From: Labia minor
Lineage: Eukaryota > Arthropoda > Insecta > Dermaptera > Spongiphoridae
Direction of reading: 5' to 3'
Assembly: GCA_963082975.1 (NCBI GenBank)
Contig: OY720350.1
Span: 23,655,875 to 23,719,874 of the forward strand
Length of the DNA stretch: 64,000 bases
Below the pieces are notes generated by a model. The model saw nothing but the letters and a program-made list of their open reading frames with translations. It made no database searches and was not told the origin of the DNA. Of the stretch, positions 23,069 through 34,052 are shown piece by piece; within the stretch, counting starts at the first letter, position 1; the number at the start of each line of letters is the position of its first letter. Made by a program: the position numbers and the translations under genes.

Positions 23069-23389
23069 GTCAGTATTTATTATTAATTTTATTTTTAATT
23101 CAATTTAAATTTATTGATTATAAACTAATAAGTTATTTTTCTTCTTCTATTTCATGTTTCCATCTTCGTTCCTGCTACTGAATGTTGATTTGAATTCTTG
23201 ATTATCTTCTCCATCCTTCATGACGATGAAATGATTGAAATACAGCTCTCCAAATGTAAGTAATAATCGTTATTTATTTAGCATGGCGCACTTTAAAATA
23301 GAAAATGTAAATATAATATTTAAAGTAAAGTTTAATATAATATATAGAAAGTAGAATTAAATTACAATGATTTTTTGCTTTTGAAAATA

Positions 23390-24045
23390 TTCATTAGGAG
23401 ATTATAGAGAAATATATTAAATTATAGGACAGAATTTAGTGAGATTAGGGAATTTCAGAGTACATCTTTCAAGAAGAAGCATTGATAAAGGAGGCAGAAG
23501 AGACAAAGGTATTATTAGAATTACTAGGTTTCGATGCGTTATACTGGGAGGGTGGCTATTTTGTGATATATATAGTTGTTAGGAATTTTCAGGTGGTTGC
23601 CTCCTACATCCATGCATGTTCTCATCATACTAATTCATAGATTAGATTAGAATTAATAAATCAATAAAATGTGGGTGGATAAAACAAATGCCATGCTATT
23701 ATTTAAGGGATGGATTGCATGAATTGCATGTCAGGTCTGAATTGTGCCATTTTGTATTACTGAGAGTGTATTTGAGGTGGATTCGATGAACGGGCATTCG
23801 GGAAGGTAATTCAGCACAGTTCCAAAATGGGATTAGCCTGAACAGGAACAAATTGTTGGTTACCTTATGAGCGCAGGACTTTTTCGATTAGCATGGGCCT
23901 TCCATCCTTATTGATGGAGGCTATGCACTCCCTTGCTAGGTAGGTTTTATTTCAGGTTGCCCCGAATGTCGCGATTTCATTTCGACATCCAAAAAATCAA
24001 AGGCACTCTCAGCTGATTCAAAAAGGCTACAGAACAAACGCCTTA
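23390..24045. other. Moderately AT-rich unique-looking sequence, unrecognised
   Basis: Base composition is clearly closer to balanced than in the flanks, with no long frame. Short splice-like signals exist (TTTTCAG at about 23586-23592, TTTCAGG at about 23950). No known protein or repeat recognised; candidate host regulatory or exon-bearing DNA, or an old transposon body. Confidence 0.25.
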
Positions 24046-24117
24046 TTTTGAAGTGAAACTTCTTTAGCGGCGTCCTGACATTTGGTTGAGAATGGAGAGT
24101 GAATTGAAAAATTGAAA

Positions 24118-24137
24118 TTTCGTAACGCGTTACGAAA
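24118..24137. repeat. Perfect 20-base palindrome
   Basis: TTTCGTAACGCGTTACGAAA. It lies 55 bases inside the left GAAGTGAAACTTCTT motif. It could be a protein-binding or hairpin site of the proposed Helentron. Confidence 0.6.
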
Positions 24138-24169
24138 CGCAAGAGAGAAAAAAGATATAGATATAACGA

Positions 24170-24360
24170 GTGAGAATGAGATAGCCTCTATCTCCGACTC
24201 TCTTTTGTGCGGTGTTTCGTTTTTGAGAGAGAGGCTATCTGGGTCTTTCTTTTGTCCGGTCTTTCGTCTTTGAGAAAGAGGCTATCTGCCTCTTCGTTTT
24301 GTGCTGTCTTTCGTTCTACTACGCTCTCGCTAGGTCCAAAGTCCACGGCGCGCATGCGCG
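24170..24360 (+). promoter_or_regulatory. GC-rich, imperfect direct repeats and NRF-1-like palindrome
   Basis: Three imperfect units of about 50-55 bases (each with CTTTCGT/TTTTGTG and GAGAGGCTATCTG) run from about 24190 to 24310. They are followed by CGCGCATGCGCG at 24349-24360, which contains the NRF-1/Ewg consensus GCGCATGCGC. It may be a promoter, either of the proposed Helentron or of an unseen host gene. The 100-codon frame across it is not recognised as protein. Confidence 0.35.
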
Positions 24361-24701
24361 GTAGTACGTTGACGCGGAATAATATTTCTCAGCTTCTACT
24401 GGGTCAAAGAATAAAAATTAGTATGACTTATGATCAAAAGAGGGCGAGATCTCCACCTTGTCCAGTAGATATCGCAATTAAATACAATTTGAATTTAAAT
24501 ATATATTAATTTCAAAATTTGCCTAAACATTTATAAAAATAAATATACATATGAAATTTGTTATTTTTTTTTAATATTAAAAAATATTTAATTTGAGATT
24601 AATTATATGTAAAAAGATCAACTATCAAATAGATTCAAACTTTTATTTTCTTTGATTAGATTATAATTAAATATTATTTATATTATTTAAAAATTATTAT
24701 T

Positions 24702-25090
24702 AAATTTAATTAATTATAAATTATAAATAATAAATAATAAATATTAAACCAGCGCATGTTTGGCTTTTTGTTGATGGCACCACGTCACGTGTTGGCGCGT
24801 GAGATTTGCAGTGTTAAAAAATTAATTCTGGTAATTTCAGCTAATCAATCAAGCTGAAATTCTATATATAGCAGTTTTATACAATTATTAATCATGTGAA
24901 AAATTATCAAACATATATCTTTATTTTTACGGTCACTTTAGAGGAAAAAAAATCAAAACGTTGTAGGTAATGACCCTCTTCCGGTTGAGCTACATTTCTC
25001 AAAAGTTGATAGAAAACTATGAATTTTGAATAATGTCCATGTACCAAATTTCATCATTCTAGCTCAAACCGTTTTTGCGTAATCTTGCCT

Positions 25091-25136
<46 letters not shown>

Positions 25137-25262
25137 ACACACACAGACATTTTTCTCAACCTTAGTGAAAATGATTCAGGAACCTTCAAAAAGTATAAAA
25201 ACATCAAAATCTCAACATCGAAAATTTTCGTGATCGCAATACTATCTCTGGCGAGATAGTAA
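24702..25262 (-). repeat. HINE-A copy A6, lacking the 3' hairpin
   Basis: Complete from ACTATCTCGCC (25260 on minus) through a long (TG)n tract (about 25092-25147) to the AT-rich block after the CACGTGACGTGG region. GCGAGATAGT and the hairpin are missing at the left end (replaced by TTATTTAAAAATTATTAT). Nearly identical to A1 over the shared part. Confidence 0.8.
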
Positions 25263-25512
25263 AAAATGATTCATTATTATTGGATTTGGCTGGTAATATT
25301 AATACCTGAGACACCGAGCTCGCTCTACCCTTTAAAAAATATTGATATACAATTCTTTAATTATTTATTACAATTATTAAATGTATTAAATAATATTTTA
25401 TTGAAAAAATATTAAAAATTATAAAACTATCTAAAACTTAATTAATAAAAGAACAATGAATAAATAAATCACGAAAATAGATAAAAAAAAAATGCACGCG
25501 GCGAGTTTCGAT

Positions 25513-25559
25513 CTTTCGAACTCGGGGAGTAAAAACAATTGTTCTTACTGCTGGTCTAT
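25513..25559 (-). other. tRNA-like A-box/B-box pair
   Basis: The minus strand reads TAGACCAGCAGTAAGAAC, then GAGTTCGAAAG, then CGAAACTCGCCGCGTGCA and a T run. The spacing is that of a tRNA-derived pol III promoter, comparable to 2058-2100. It is not a functional tRNA by eye. Confidence 0.3.
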
Positions 25560-25630
25560 GATATTTTGATAATTACAAAGATATTTTTACCATCTTTCAA
25601 AGACATTTATTTGTTTTGTTGTTTTTTTTT

Positions 25631-26068
25631 GAGAGAGATTAATAAATATATATATATTTTATTAAAAATAAATATTTTTAATTTTATTTCGAAATTAAAT
25701 AATGAATTTTAAAATATTTTAAATATAAAAAAATGTTAATACAATATCATTTAAAAAAAAGCGGGATTAATAAATATATATATATATTTTATTAAAAATA
25801 AATATTTTTAATTTTATTTCGAAATTAAATAATAAATTTTAAAATATTTTAAATATAAAATTTCGAAATTAAATAATGAATTTTAAAATATTTTAAATAT
25901 AAAAAAATGTTAATACAATATCATTTAAAAAAAAAGCGGGATTAATAAATATATATATATATTTTATTAAAAATAAATATTTTTAATTTTATTTCGAAAT
26001 TAAATTATAAATTTTAAAATATTTTAAATATAAAAAAAATATTAATACAAAATTAAAAAAAGGCGGGA
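25631..26068. repeat. Tandem repeat array, unit about 130-180 bases
   Basis: Three and a half copies of a unit starting GATTAATAAATATATATATA, with ATTTCGAAATTAAATAAT and ending AAAAAAAGCGG, at about 25631, 25764, 25860 (partial) and 25942. Copies are nearly identical, so the amplification is recent. Confidence 0.8.
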
Positions 26069-26524
26069 GCAAAATTTCAAAATGGATGCCATTTACGTCA
26101 CCCATATATAATTTTCAATTAAGAAATTAATAATGAAGCTGTAAGTTTCAAGAGATGTAATCAATAAAACTCAATTTTTCTTTATAAATACTATATCTAG
26201 TGTGAATTTGAAAAAAATCGCTAGAGCGGTTTTTGAGAACCAATGGTTATAGATAAATAGATAGATATATACAATTTTAGCTAGCATAATAAGATAAGAT
26301 ATATATCGTGAAATAATTAAAATTCTCAAGTCAAATATACAGCGTGCACGCATACCGACGCATGTAATTGTGTGTGTGAACATGGTCGGCGATTCACACG
26401 CCAACACATACAGTTATGTGCGTCGATGACCATTCACGTTATTTATCCGAATCTCAACATTACTTTAACACTACTAAATCAATTTAAAATTATTATTGCA
26501 TTTAAAACTGCTTTTCTCTACTCC

Positions 26525-26941
26525 ACAGATTTCACTATGCCGAAAAAAAATAACGACCAAAATTTAGACGATATTATTTATTTCATACACCTTTCACTAC
26601 TGGTTTATAGCCACACAGGTGCTAATGCACTTGAACGAGGCGAAGATAAAATCCCTCTAATTCTCGGGGGAGATTTTAATGTAAATTTTGGATCTGATGA
26701 TTCGTTGCCGTTGATCAACTTTCTTCGAGAAACATTTGGTCTGCTTATAAATAACGATCCCAAGGAATCAACAACAAAATCTGGAACTACAATAGATGCT
26801 GTTTTTACACGTTATATAGAAAATATCGAATCACGAACATATATATCTTATTTTAGTTATCACAAGCCATTAATATCAGTATTACCAATTGAAGCACCAA
26901 CCGACAATAGTACAGGCAATGTAGATATGATGATAGAGTAG
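26525..26941 (+). pseudogene. Helentron-type AP endonuclease domain, 5'-truncated
   Basis: The open frame (26372-26941) becomes recognisable from about 26560. It reads DDIIYFIHLSLLVYS, then KIPLILGGDFNVNFGSDDSL, PLINFLRETFGLLINNDP, ESTTKSGTTIDAVFTRYIEN and SYFSYHKPLISVLP. GDFN (Asp/Asn) and the final S-Y-H (in place of SDH) are the metal and histidine motifs of the APE fold; TTIDAVF is the D-x-x-F motif. This version is the one joined to helicases in arthropod Helentrons and also found alone. The N-terminal EN motifs and the helicase are missing. The first 60 codons of the frame are unrelated sequence. Likely dead, but its frame is intact. Confidence 0.65.
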
Positions 26942-27093
26942 ATAATAATAATAATAAAGCGAATATTTGTTACGAAAATTTTATACTGTTATATGTCTTT
27001 CGAAATGATCCCTTTATTTTTCTCTATTTCTCTCTCACTCACACTCTCAACTAAAATTTATCTTATTCTCTAGATTGTAAGAAGTTTCACTTC

Positions 27094-27942
27094 CGCCACG
27101 TGTACGATGCTGCACATTTTGCTTTTTTTTTAATCTTTTTTTTTAAGGCAAACTTTCTTTATTATTACCTTTTCTAAATTTCGGAAGGTGAGGCTTGGAA
27201 GGGCTAATTTATGGGGAAAGGAGGAGGCCCTATGAAATATTCAATTGTTTTTTTTTAATTTTATTAATAATAAAAAAATAATTGAATATCGCGATTATTT
27301 TCTTTAACTTTTTATTTTCATTTTCAAATATTCAATTTCATAATTTAAACTTTGATATATTTTAAATATTTTACTATAAAGGTAGAATTAATTATTATTA
27401 TAATTTCTCAATAAACAATTAAAATGCAAACAAATCATATATATTGTAAAAATATAACACTTTTTCATTATTATTTCTTTTTAACTTACCAAATATAAAA
27501 ATATTTTTTTTTTTTTTATTATGGAAATTATTTCATATGAATATAAATATATTGTAATCGAATATATTTATACTCAAAATAATAATTTAATATTAATAAA
27601 TTATCAAATTTTTTTCTTATCATTGTACTGATAAAAATCATATTTGGAAAGAAATAAAATATAGTTAAGCTTATTTAAAAAATTAACTTAATGTATAATT
27701 TTTGTTAATTATAAACATGTGGTACAACTTATTTTAAATAAATAAATAAAATTAGATCTCCTAAACATTAGATCAAATATTCTTATTCTTTAGCTGACTT
27801 ACAAATCCCATACGATCATTTTGCTTATTCTTATGTGTATTCTGTCCCAGTGTCCCCGCGAAAATTCTCCGGGAGATAAAAATGTCTCGGTTTACATAAA
27901 TAATAATATCATCCGTGAATAAACCCAATATTATTCAATTTT
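27094..27942. other. AT-rich DNA, nothing recognised
   Basis: Poly-T tracts and TA-rich sequence. 27180-27240 is a little richer in G. No coding sequence recognised. Confidence 0.5.
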
Positions 27943-28301
27943 TATCGACCGACGATAGGAAGGGATGTATTGTTTTCACACCAAATTTCACATGTGAAGA
28001 TTTTTACATATTTCCACGAATCATGCACTTTGTATTGGTTTTATCCTCGGGAAAAATCATCTTTATTAGTTTTTTCTTAATTTTAAATTATATGACGTCA
28101 CCCATCCCTTCATGACGTCACAGCCAGCTACTACTTATATATTATAAATATAATAAAATTAAAAATATTTATGTTATATGCTTATCTGTTTTTTATTGCA
28201 TTAATTGATACATTTAAATTATTTGAAATTGTTTCTGTAGCTGTAAATTAATTTACTTCAAACCGTCGGTCGGTTCGGACCTGGCCACAGGTCAACTTAT
28301 T
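27943..28301 (+). repeat. HINE-B copy B2, complete short form
   Basis: From ATCGACCGACGATAGGAAGGG to CCGTCGGTCGGT, the hairpin GACCTGGCCACAGGTC and AACTTATT. 359 bases. It carries one copy of the 5' block (TTCACACCAAATTTCACATG), whereas long forms carry two. It holds the TGACGTCACCC / ATGACGTCACAG pair. No microsatellite is present. Confidence 0.82.
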
Positions 28302-28745
28302 TAGTCCAATTTTTGGAAACCCCTCCCTTCCTTGCCTCATTCCCCTTCCATTTGGTTGTCTTACTAGAAGTAAGGTTAGTAGACAGAGAGAGAATAGTTA
28401 CTACTAGAAGTCTGTGAATATAGTTTATTCAACTTTTGAAGAAGGACACGAAGAAAAAACCATCATATTATTTGTGTCCAGAGGCCCACTTGCATTAAGT
28501 GAGTAAGAATATCATTCAAAAAATCCTATTTAAGAACAAAACTCATTCCCTATCATAGACTCCACTGCTCAATATATTTAATTTAATCTCTCTTCAGGCC
28601 GGATTTTTTCAATTGAGGTTAATTATTTTCTTTTTTTTAATCTTTGTGTAAATTCAGGTCTAAATCTCTCGTCCCTATTTATAAAATAATTTTGCTCGTT
28701 TTTATTTATTAGTTAGAGAATATTATTTTTTCTTTCTTTGTTAAG
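28302..28745 (+). other. Mixed sequence, a possible leader exon but unproven
   Basis: 28310-28510 is less AT-rich, with TTAAG|TGAGTAAG near 28495 resembling a donor. No protein recognised. Downstream DNA to 28745 is AT-rich. Confidence 0.2.
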
Positions 28746-28747
28746 AA

Positions 28748-29207
28748 ATTTGGAGTGTCTCCACTCGACTATTTCGCATTTTGAATTGTTTTAAATAACA
28801 TATATTATATTTAAATTAAATTTAATTTATTAAATTATAAATTAATAAATAATAATTATATATTAAACCAGTGTGTGTATGGCTATTTGTTGATGACACC
28901 ACGTCACGTGCTGGCGCGTGATTTGCAGTGTTAAAAAACTAATTCCGATACTTTCAGCTATTCAATCAAGCTGAAATTCTATATATAGCAGTTTTATACA
29001 ATTTTTAATCATGTGAAAAACTATCAAACATATATTTTTTTATTTTTACGGTCAGTTTAGGTGCAAAAAAAATTAAAACGTGGTAGGTAATCACCCTCTT
29101 CCGGTTGAGCTATATTTCTCAAAAGTTGATAGAAAACTACCAATTTTGAATAATGTCCGTGTACCAAATTGCATTATTCTAGCTCGAACCGTTTTTGCGT
29201 AATCTTG

Positions 29208-29242
<35 letters not shown>

Positions 29243-29277
29243 GCGCGCGCGCACATACATCACTGGCGAGATACTAA
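28748..29277 (-). repeat. HINE-A copy A7 with internal deletion
   Basis: Has the 3' hairpin and inverted motif (left) and a diverged 5' motif GCGAGATACT (29266-29275). The block between the microsatellite (AC then GC repeats, 29211-29252) and the 5' motif is deleted. Confidence 0.78.
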
Positions 29278-29458
29278 AAAAGAAATAAAATAAATGTCTT
29301 GAAAGTATAATATTCTTTATTTTTTGATAAACTATTTGTTAATAAGGGCGAAATATATTAGATTCTTTTTGTATTTTCCAAAATTAAGAATATTATATAT
29401 TATCCCCTTGTCGATTAATTTGTTCAAGGTCATTAAAAGTCATTTCTTTCATTTTAAT

Positions 29459-29504
<46 letters not shown>

Positions 29505-30247
29505 AGAATATTTGTATAATATAAGATAACATAACAAAGTCAACTATTAATAAAAGAGATTATATGAATTTCTTATTAAATATTTTTTTAAGTAATTCAT
29601 AATAAATTCAATTTATTAATATTAGAATTTTAAATAAAAATAAATATATTTTAGATAACAAAATTTATTTTGCAAATAATTAAATATTTCTTAAAATTAT
29701 ACATCTTCATTTTATTAATTTCTTTAATTATTTTAAATTCAAATTTAAATTGCAAAAAATAATTTTTTTTTTACAGTAAATAAAGTTATTTAATTTTTTT
29801 TCAATATATATTCCAATTTCTTTCAATTTATTCAATTTAATAATAAAGATAAAAAAAAATTATAAAACGAGTTAAATGGCTTAATAATTAAATTATTTAT
29901 TAATTTTTGAAATTACAAGCAGATTATGATTTAAACAAAGATATATTTAAAAATACTCGTTTTGTTGAAATTTCAAGTTCGAGATAAGTTAAAACTCATC
30001 CTAAATTTGAAGAAATTAATCAAACATTAAATGATATTGCAGATTTTTCTCCTATAATATTCCTGCAGTAGCAAGTGATTTAAAACAGTTTGATTCACCC
30101 ATCCTTCTAAATCACGTTTACCAAAATTTGAGTTATTTAGTTTCAATTGTATACCTGAGAATTGGTTACAATTGTACGAATCGTTTAAGGTTGCGGTTAA
30201 CAAGGATAATAAGTTGACCTGTGGGCAGTAGAGGCCTTCGCCGCTAT
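29278..30247. other. AT-rich DNA with a (TA)n tract
   Basis: (TA)n at about 29463-29499. At 30205-30222, ATAAGTTGACCTGTGG matches the outer 3' tip of HINE-B but without the hairpin partner. Nothing else recognised. Confidence 0.45.
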
Positions 30248-30516
30248 ACTTTTAGCCAATATCTCACTCTTCGTTATTTTCGGTTCGGTTTGGATATAGG
30301 AAAATTAAAAAAAAAAATAATTAAATAAATTAAATAAACTTTCTTTTTTTCGGTTCGGTTTGGATATAGGAAAATTTACTTAATTAATTTATTTTTTTTA
30401 ATTTTCCTATATCCAAACCGAACCGAAAAAAAGAAAGTTAATTAATTTATTTTTTTTAATTTTCCTATATCCAAACCGAACCGAAAAAACCCGAAGAATG
30501 GGGTTTGGCTAAAAGT
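30248..30516. mobile_element. Foldback element with nested inverted repeats
   Basis: Outer arms ACTTTTAGCCAA (30248-30259) and TTGGCTAAAAGT (30505-30516). Inside, the block TTCGGTTCGGTTTGGATATA occurs twice directly and then twice inverted (about 30283, 30350, 30408, 30466), so the whole folds back on itself. No coding sequence. Looks like a MITE whose arms were duplicated. Confidence 0.72.
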
Positions 30517-30519
30517 AAT

Positions 30520-31315
30520 AATCCATTTCATCAAAATCACACCGTGTTCTGAACAATTATCAAATTTATTTAAAATGAATATTGGGAATTAAAAAATAGT
30601 AGAATTTTCAGTTAAGTGAAAAATTATTTATTCGGAAATAAAACTGACATTTCAGCAATCATTTATGCTTTTTCACACTATTACCGAAATGTTGGTTTTA
30701 TACCCAAATAAATAATTTTTCACTTAATTGAAAATTCCACAATCTTTTATGTAATTTACATAAGAAACGAATAATGTTTAAACATAAATTTTTTAAATAT
30801 TGTTTTGTTACATATTGTATTTAATTTTTCACTTCGACAATTTTTAAATTGCAATTATTGAATTTACATATCTAGATGAAAGAAATAATATTCTAAAATA
30901 TTATTTAAACATTAATTAAATTAAATTATAAAATATTTATTTAAACATTAATTAAAATTATAAAATACTATTTACAAAATTGGTGATCTCACTAATAACC
31001 ACATTGGTTTTACATATTGCCGTGATACAATATTTATAATTAATTATAAAATTATACTTCCAGCCATAACATCGTTAAATAATTTTAAAATATGTTAATC
31101 TATAAATAAAATCAAATAATATTTATAATAGATAAAAAACATTTTATAATTTTCAAAACTCTAAGAATTAATACTGTCGAAAAGTTAGCTTTGCATAACA
31201 TATTTCAAAATATATTTTATATATTTGTATAAGTATGTTTTTTTTATATTATATTTATCTAAATATATGTACATATACATATTATTTAATTTTATAATTA
31301 ATTATAAAATAATTT
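30520..31315. other. AT-rich DNA with a short inverted repeat
   Basis: About 30590-30740 holds two inverted segments (TTTCAGTTAAGTGAAAAATT and its near reverse complement). No other feature recognised. Confidence 0.4.
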
Positions 31316-31880
31316 CTATAATAATAAAATTAAATTTACTTTATAAACCATGCTAATTGATGTTGATAGCAGACAGCAGCAATTTGCAAACCATATTTTC
31401 ACAAATTTCAATAGCCAACCGATTGTTTCTATAGAAATATTTAAATTGGCGACAGCGGCGCGACCTGGTGGCTTTCTGTCAGTCACCTCCATCCAAATCT
31501 CATTCTCTCCTAATTTCTTCTCTAATATTGCTCTTTTATCCTTTAACAAAAATTTATCATTTAAAGTAAGAGTGTAGATATATTGATAGTATGTATTCAT
31601 TTTATTGTTGGGAATAGATTTAAAGTAGAGGATTTTCATAATGGAAATGTTCCCATTAACATGTGAATAAACAGACATGCATGTCGCACTCCCTGTTTCA
31701 TTTCCATTAAATAAGAACCATGTAAACCGAGGGAATTAAGAACAAGAACATTCCTGCAACCCTCTTTACACTAATTCCATCCCCCTCATGAGATCAATGA
31801 ACTCTTTTGGTTACATTTCATAGAAAAAACCATTAGATTTAATTAAAAACAAAAAGAGCTCTCAAGTAAATTAAGAGTGT
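31316..31880 (-). other. Unrecognised less-AT-rich block with a 120-codon minus-strand frame
   Basis: The frame 31678-31316 reads NDKFLLKDKRAILEKKLGEN and EIWMEVTDRKPPGRAAVANL in its middle. CCACCAGGTCGCGCCGCTGT (minus) is an isolated GC-rich run there and resembles insulator-type CTCF motifs except for one base. No family recognised; could be an exon or promoter-proximal DNA. Confidence 0.2.
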
Positions 31881-32188
31881 AACTTAAATAAACTGACGAT
31901 CTTTATATTTAATAATAATACGAAATATTACAAAATCACACAGATTATAAAAAAAATATATAAAAAAATTAATAAAAATATTTATTTTTTATTAAATATC
32001 TTCGATTTTCACAAAGTACGTGGTACACCAAGCAATTGCTCTTTTAAATATTAATTATTCGGTGTAGTTTTAAATTTATTAATATATTTATTTACTTTAT
32101 ACGCATTTAATTTAAATTTTCTATAGAAATACTCATAAATAAAACTAAAATTACAATTTCAAGTGATAATTTTTCTAATAACATAAGA

Positions 32189-32360
32189 CAGGGGTCTCAA
32201 ACTCGTGACAATTATTTTTGCCGCCCGCGACCACTTTCGGCTTTTTTGAAAAATTTTCAATTTGTCAAAAAAAAGGTAAAATGTCTTTCGCGACCAAATT
32301 TTCAATTTGTCTCTAAAAACCAAAAAAAAAGGTAAAATGTTTTTTTGCGGCCCGCCTTGT
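32189..32360. mobile_element. hAT-type MITE end
   Basis: Starts CAGGGGTCTCAAACTCG, a typical hAT terminal inverted repeat, followed by GCGGCCCG-type repeats (CCGCCCGCGACC, TGCGGCCCGCC). An inner segment AAAAAGGTAAAATGT is duplicated (about 32271 and 32328). No clear opposite TIR, so truncated. Confidence 0.5.
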
Positions 32361-33305
32361 TTGGCCCAAGTGTACTTATCAAATATTTGTCCTCGAAAAT
32401 TTTAAAATAATAATAAATAAAAACAAATAAAAACAAATTTAAATAAATATATTTCAATTTAGTAATTTTTATTTATTTCACTTTCAACCAATTCAGCATA
32501 TATCTCTCTCCATCATGACCTAGATTACCTAAATGAATGTGCTAACAAATTATTTCAAATCATCTTTACAATATACAAAATAACAAAAAAATATAAAAAT
32601 GTAAAAGTATATTATTACCAACGAAAATTTTTTTATCACCTTTTTTACTGTTACTTGATGATGTCATAAAACCTAAAGAATAATAAAAAATAAATAAATT
32701 GATTTATTCATTTAATTTATTTTATTTGTGACTGCATACTTCTTGCATTATTTACACAATAGAGCCTTTTACAGCATGTTAATCATTTAATAATAAAAAT
32801 ATTCATAATTAAAATTTCTAGGACAGCAATCTTTTCTCTATTAATTGACACCTGTTGATTAATTAATTTAATTAAAAAATAATAAAGTAATAAACTTATT
32901 AATGAATTTGCCTTACTGATTAAATTTTTATCTCGATAATCTAATAAAATATTTAATATCTAAGTATGTGCTTTGGAACTTTATATTTTTATATACTATA
33001 CTAAAAATAAATATATTAACTTTTTAATAAAAAATAACTTTTAAATAAAATGGGAAAATATTGAATTATATAATTATAAATGCGCCTTTTAATTATGCAA
33101 CCAAACTTTCAGCTTAGACAATATTATATTGTAATACCAGGCGATCTCAAGAAATGATTAATGAAATATAGTAGATAATGAATATACACAGTAAGTAATA
33201 TATTATTTATTCTATTCTATAATTATTTAAAAATTATTCTACACCAATCCTTTAAAAGCTCGACTAAATGATAATTTTTATTCATTTTTGATGAATTTTA
33301 TCTTT
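32361..33305. other. AT-rich DNA, nothing recognised
   Basis: No gene, RNA or named repeat seen. Confidence 0.5.
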
Positions 33306-33578
33306 TTACTATCTCGCCAGATAGTATTGCAATCATTAAAATTTTCGATGTCGAGATTTTGATATTTTTATACGTTTTGAAGGTTCCTGAGTCATTTTGA
33401 CTAAGGTTGAGAAAAATATCTGTGTGTGTGTATGTAGACAAGATTACGCAAAATCGGTTTGAGCTAGAATCATGAAATTTGGTATACGGGCATTATTCAA
33501 AATTCATAGTTTTCTATGAACTTTTGAGAAATGTAGCTCAACCGGAAGAGGGTCATTACCTACCACGTTTTCATTTTT
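33306..33578 (+). repeat. HINE-A copy A8, 5' part (split by HINE-C)
   Basis: Starts TTACTATCTCGCCAGATAGT and runs to CCTACCACGTTTTCATTTTT, where HINE-C begins. The remainder continues at 35396. Confidence 0.83.
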
Positions 33579-33722
33579 TACTTTCCCGCATACTTCGTAT
33601 AAGGGAAGTATTGGAAACGTCAAAAATTTCGACTTCGAGATTTCGATAGATCTTGACGTTTTAGACCTCCCTGAGTCGGAAAATACCATTTTTCGAATTA
33701 TGTCTGTGTGTGTGTATGTATG

Positions 33723-33753
<31 letters not shown>

Positions 33754-34052
33754 TGTCTGTAAGCAAATTTACTCAAAAACTAATCAAGCTAGGACTTCGA
33801 AATTTGGTACACCGATATTATTCACAGTTTGTAGATTTCTATCAAAATTTCGTCAAAATCGGTTAACCTGAACTGGTACTTTACCTACACTGGTTGCGTT
33901 TACCTTTCAAGTAAAGTACCAGTTTGCTTCGAGATATTTGCTTCATATTTTGTATATAGATTTAAAAATATGAAAAAAATTGAGATACCAAATTTCATCA
34001 TGATCTGACTACCGGAAGTGACATTTTACCTATACAAATAACGTTTCTTTTA

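Larger units (their letters stand above)
24050..27093 (+). mobile_element. Decayed Helentron (proposed), between inverted GAAGTGAAACTTCTT motifs
   Basis: GAAGTGAAACTTCTT at 24050-24064 occurs exactly inverted (AAGAAGTTTCACTTC) at 27079-27093. About 140 bases inside the right motif ends an AP-endonuclease-like frame of the type fused to the C-terminus of Helentron Rep-helicases. The order 5' motif - (lost Rep and helicase) - endonuclease - 3' motif fits a Helentron. The interior is broken by HINE-A (24702-25262) and a tandem array (25631-26068). Rep and helicase are not seen. The link between both ends and the endonuclease is inference. Confidence 0.45.

Noticed and set aside
24207-24509. 100-codon frame over the GC-rich block
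   Set aside because: It translates imperfect 50-base direct repeats and a palindrome; no protein family and no splice context.
30205-30222. ATAAGTTGACCTGTGG as a HINE-B copy
   Set aside because: Only the outer tip matches; the hairpin partner and inverted motif are absent, so it may be chance or a tiny remnant.
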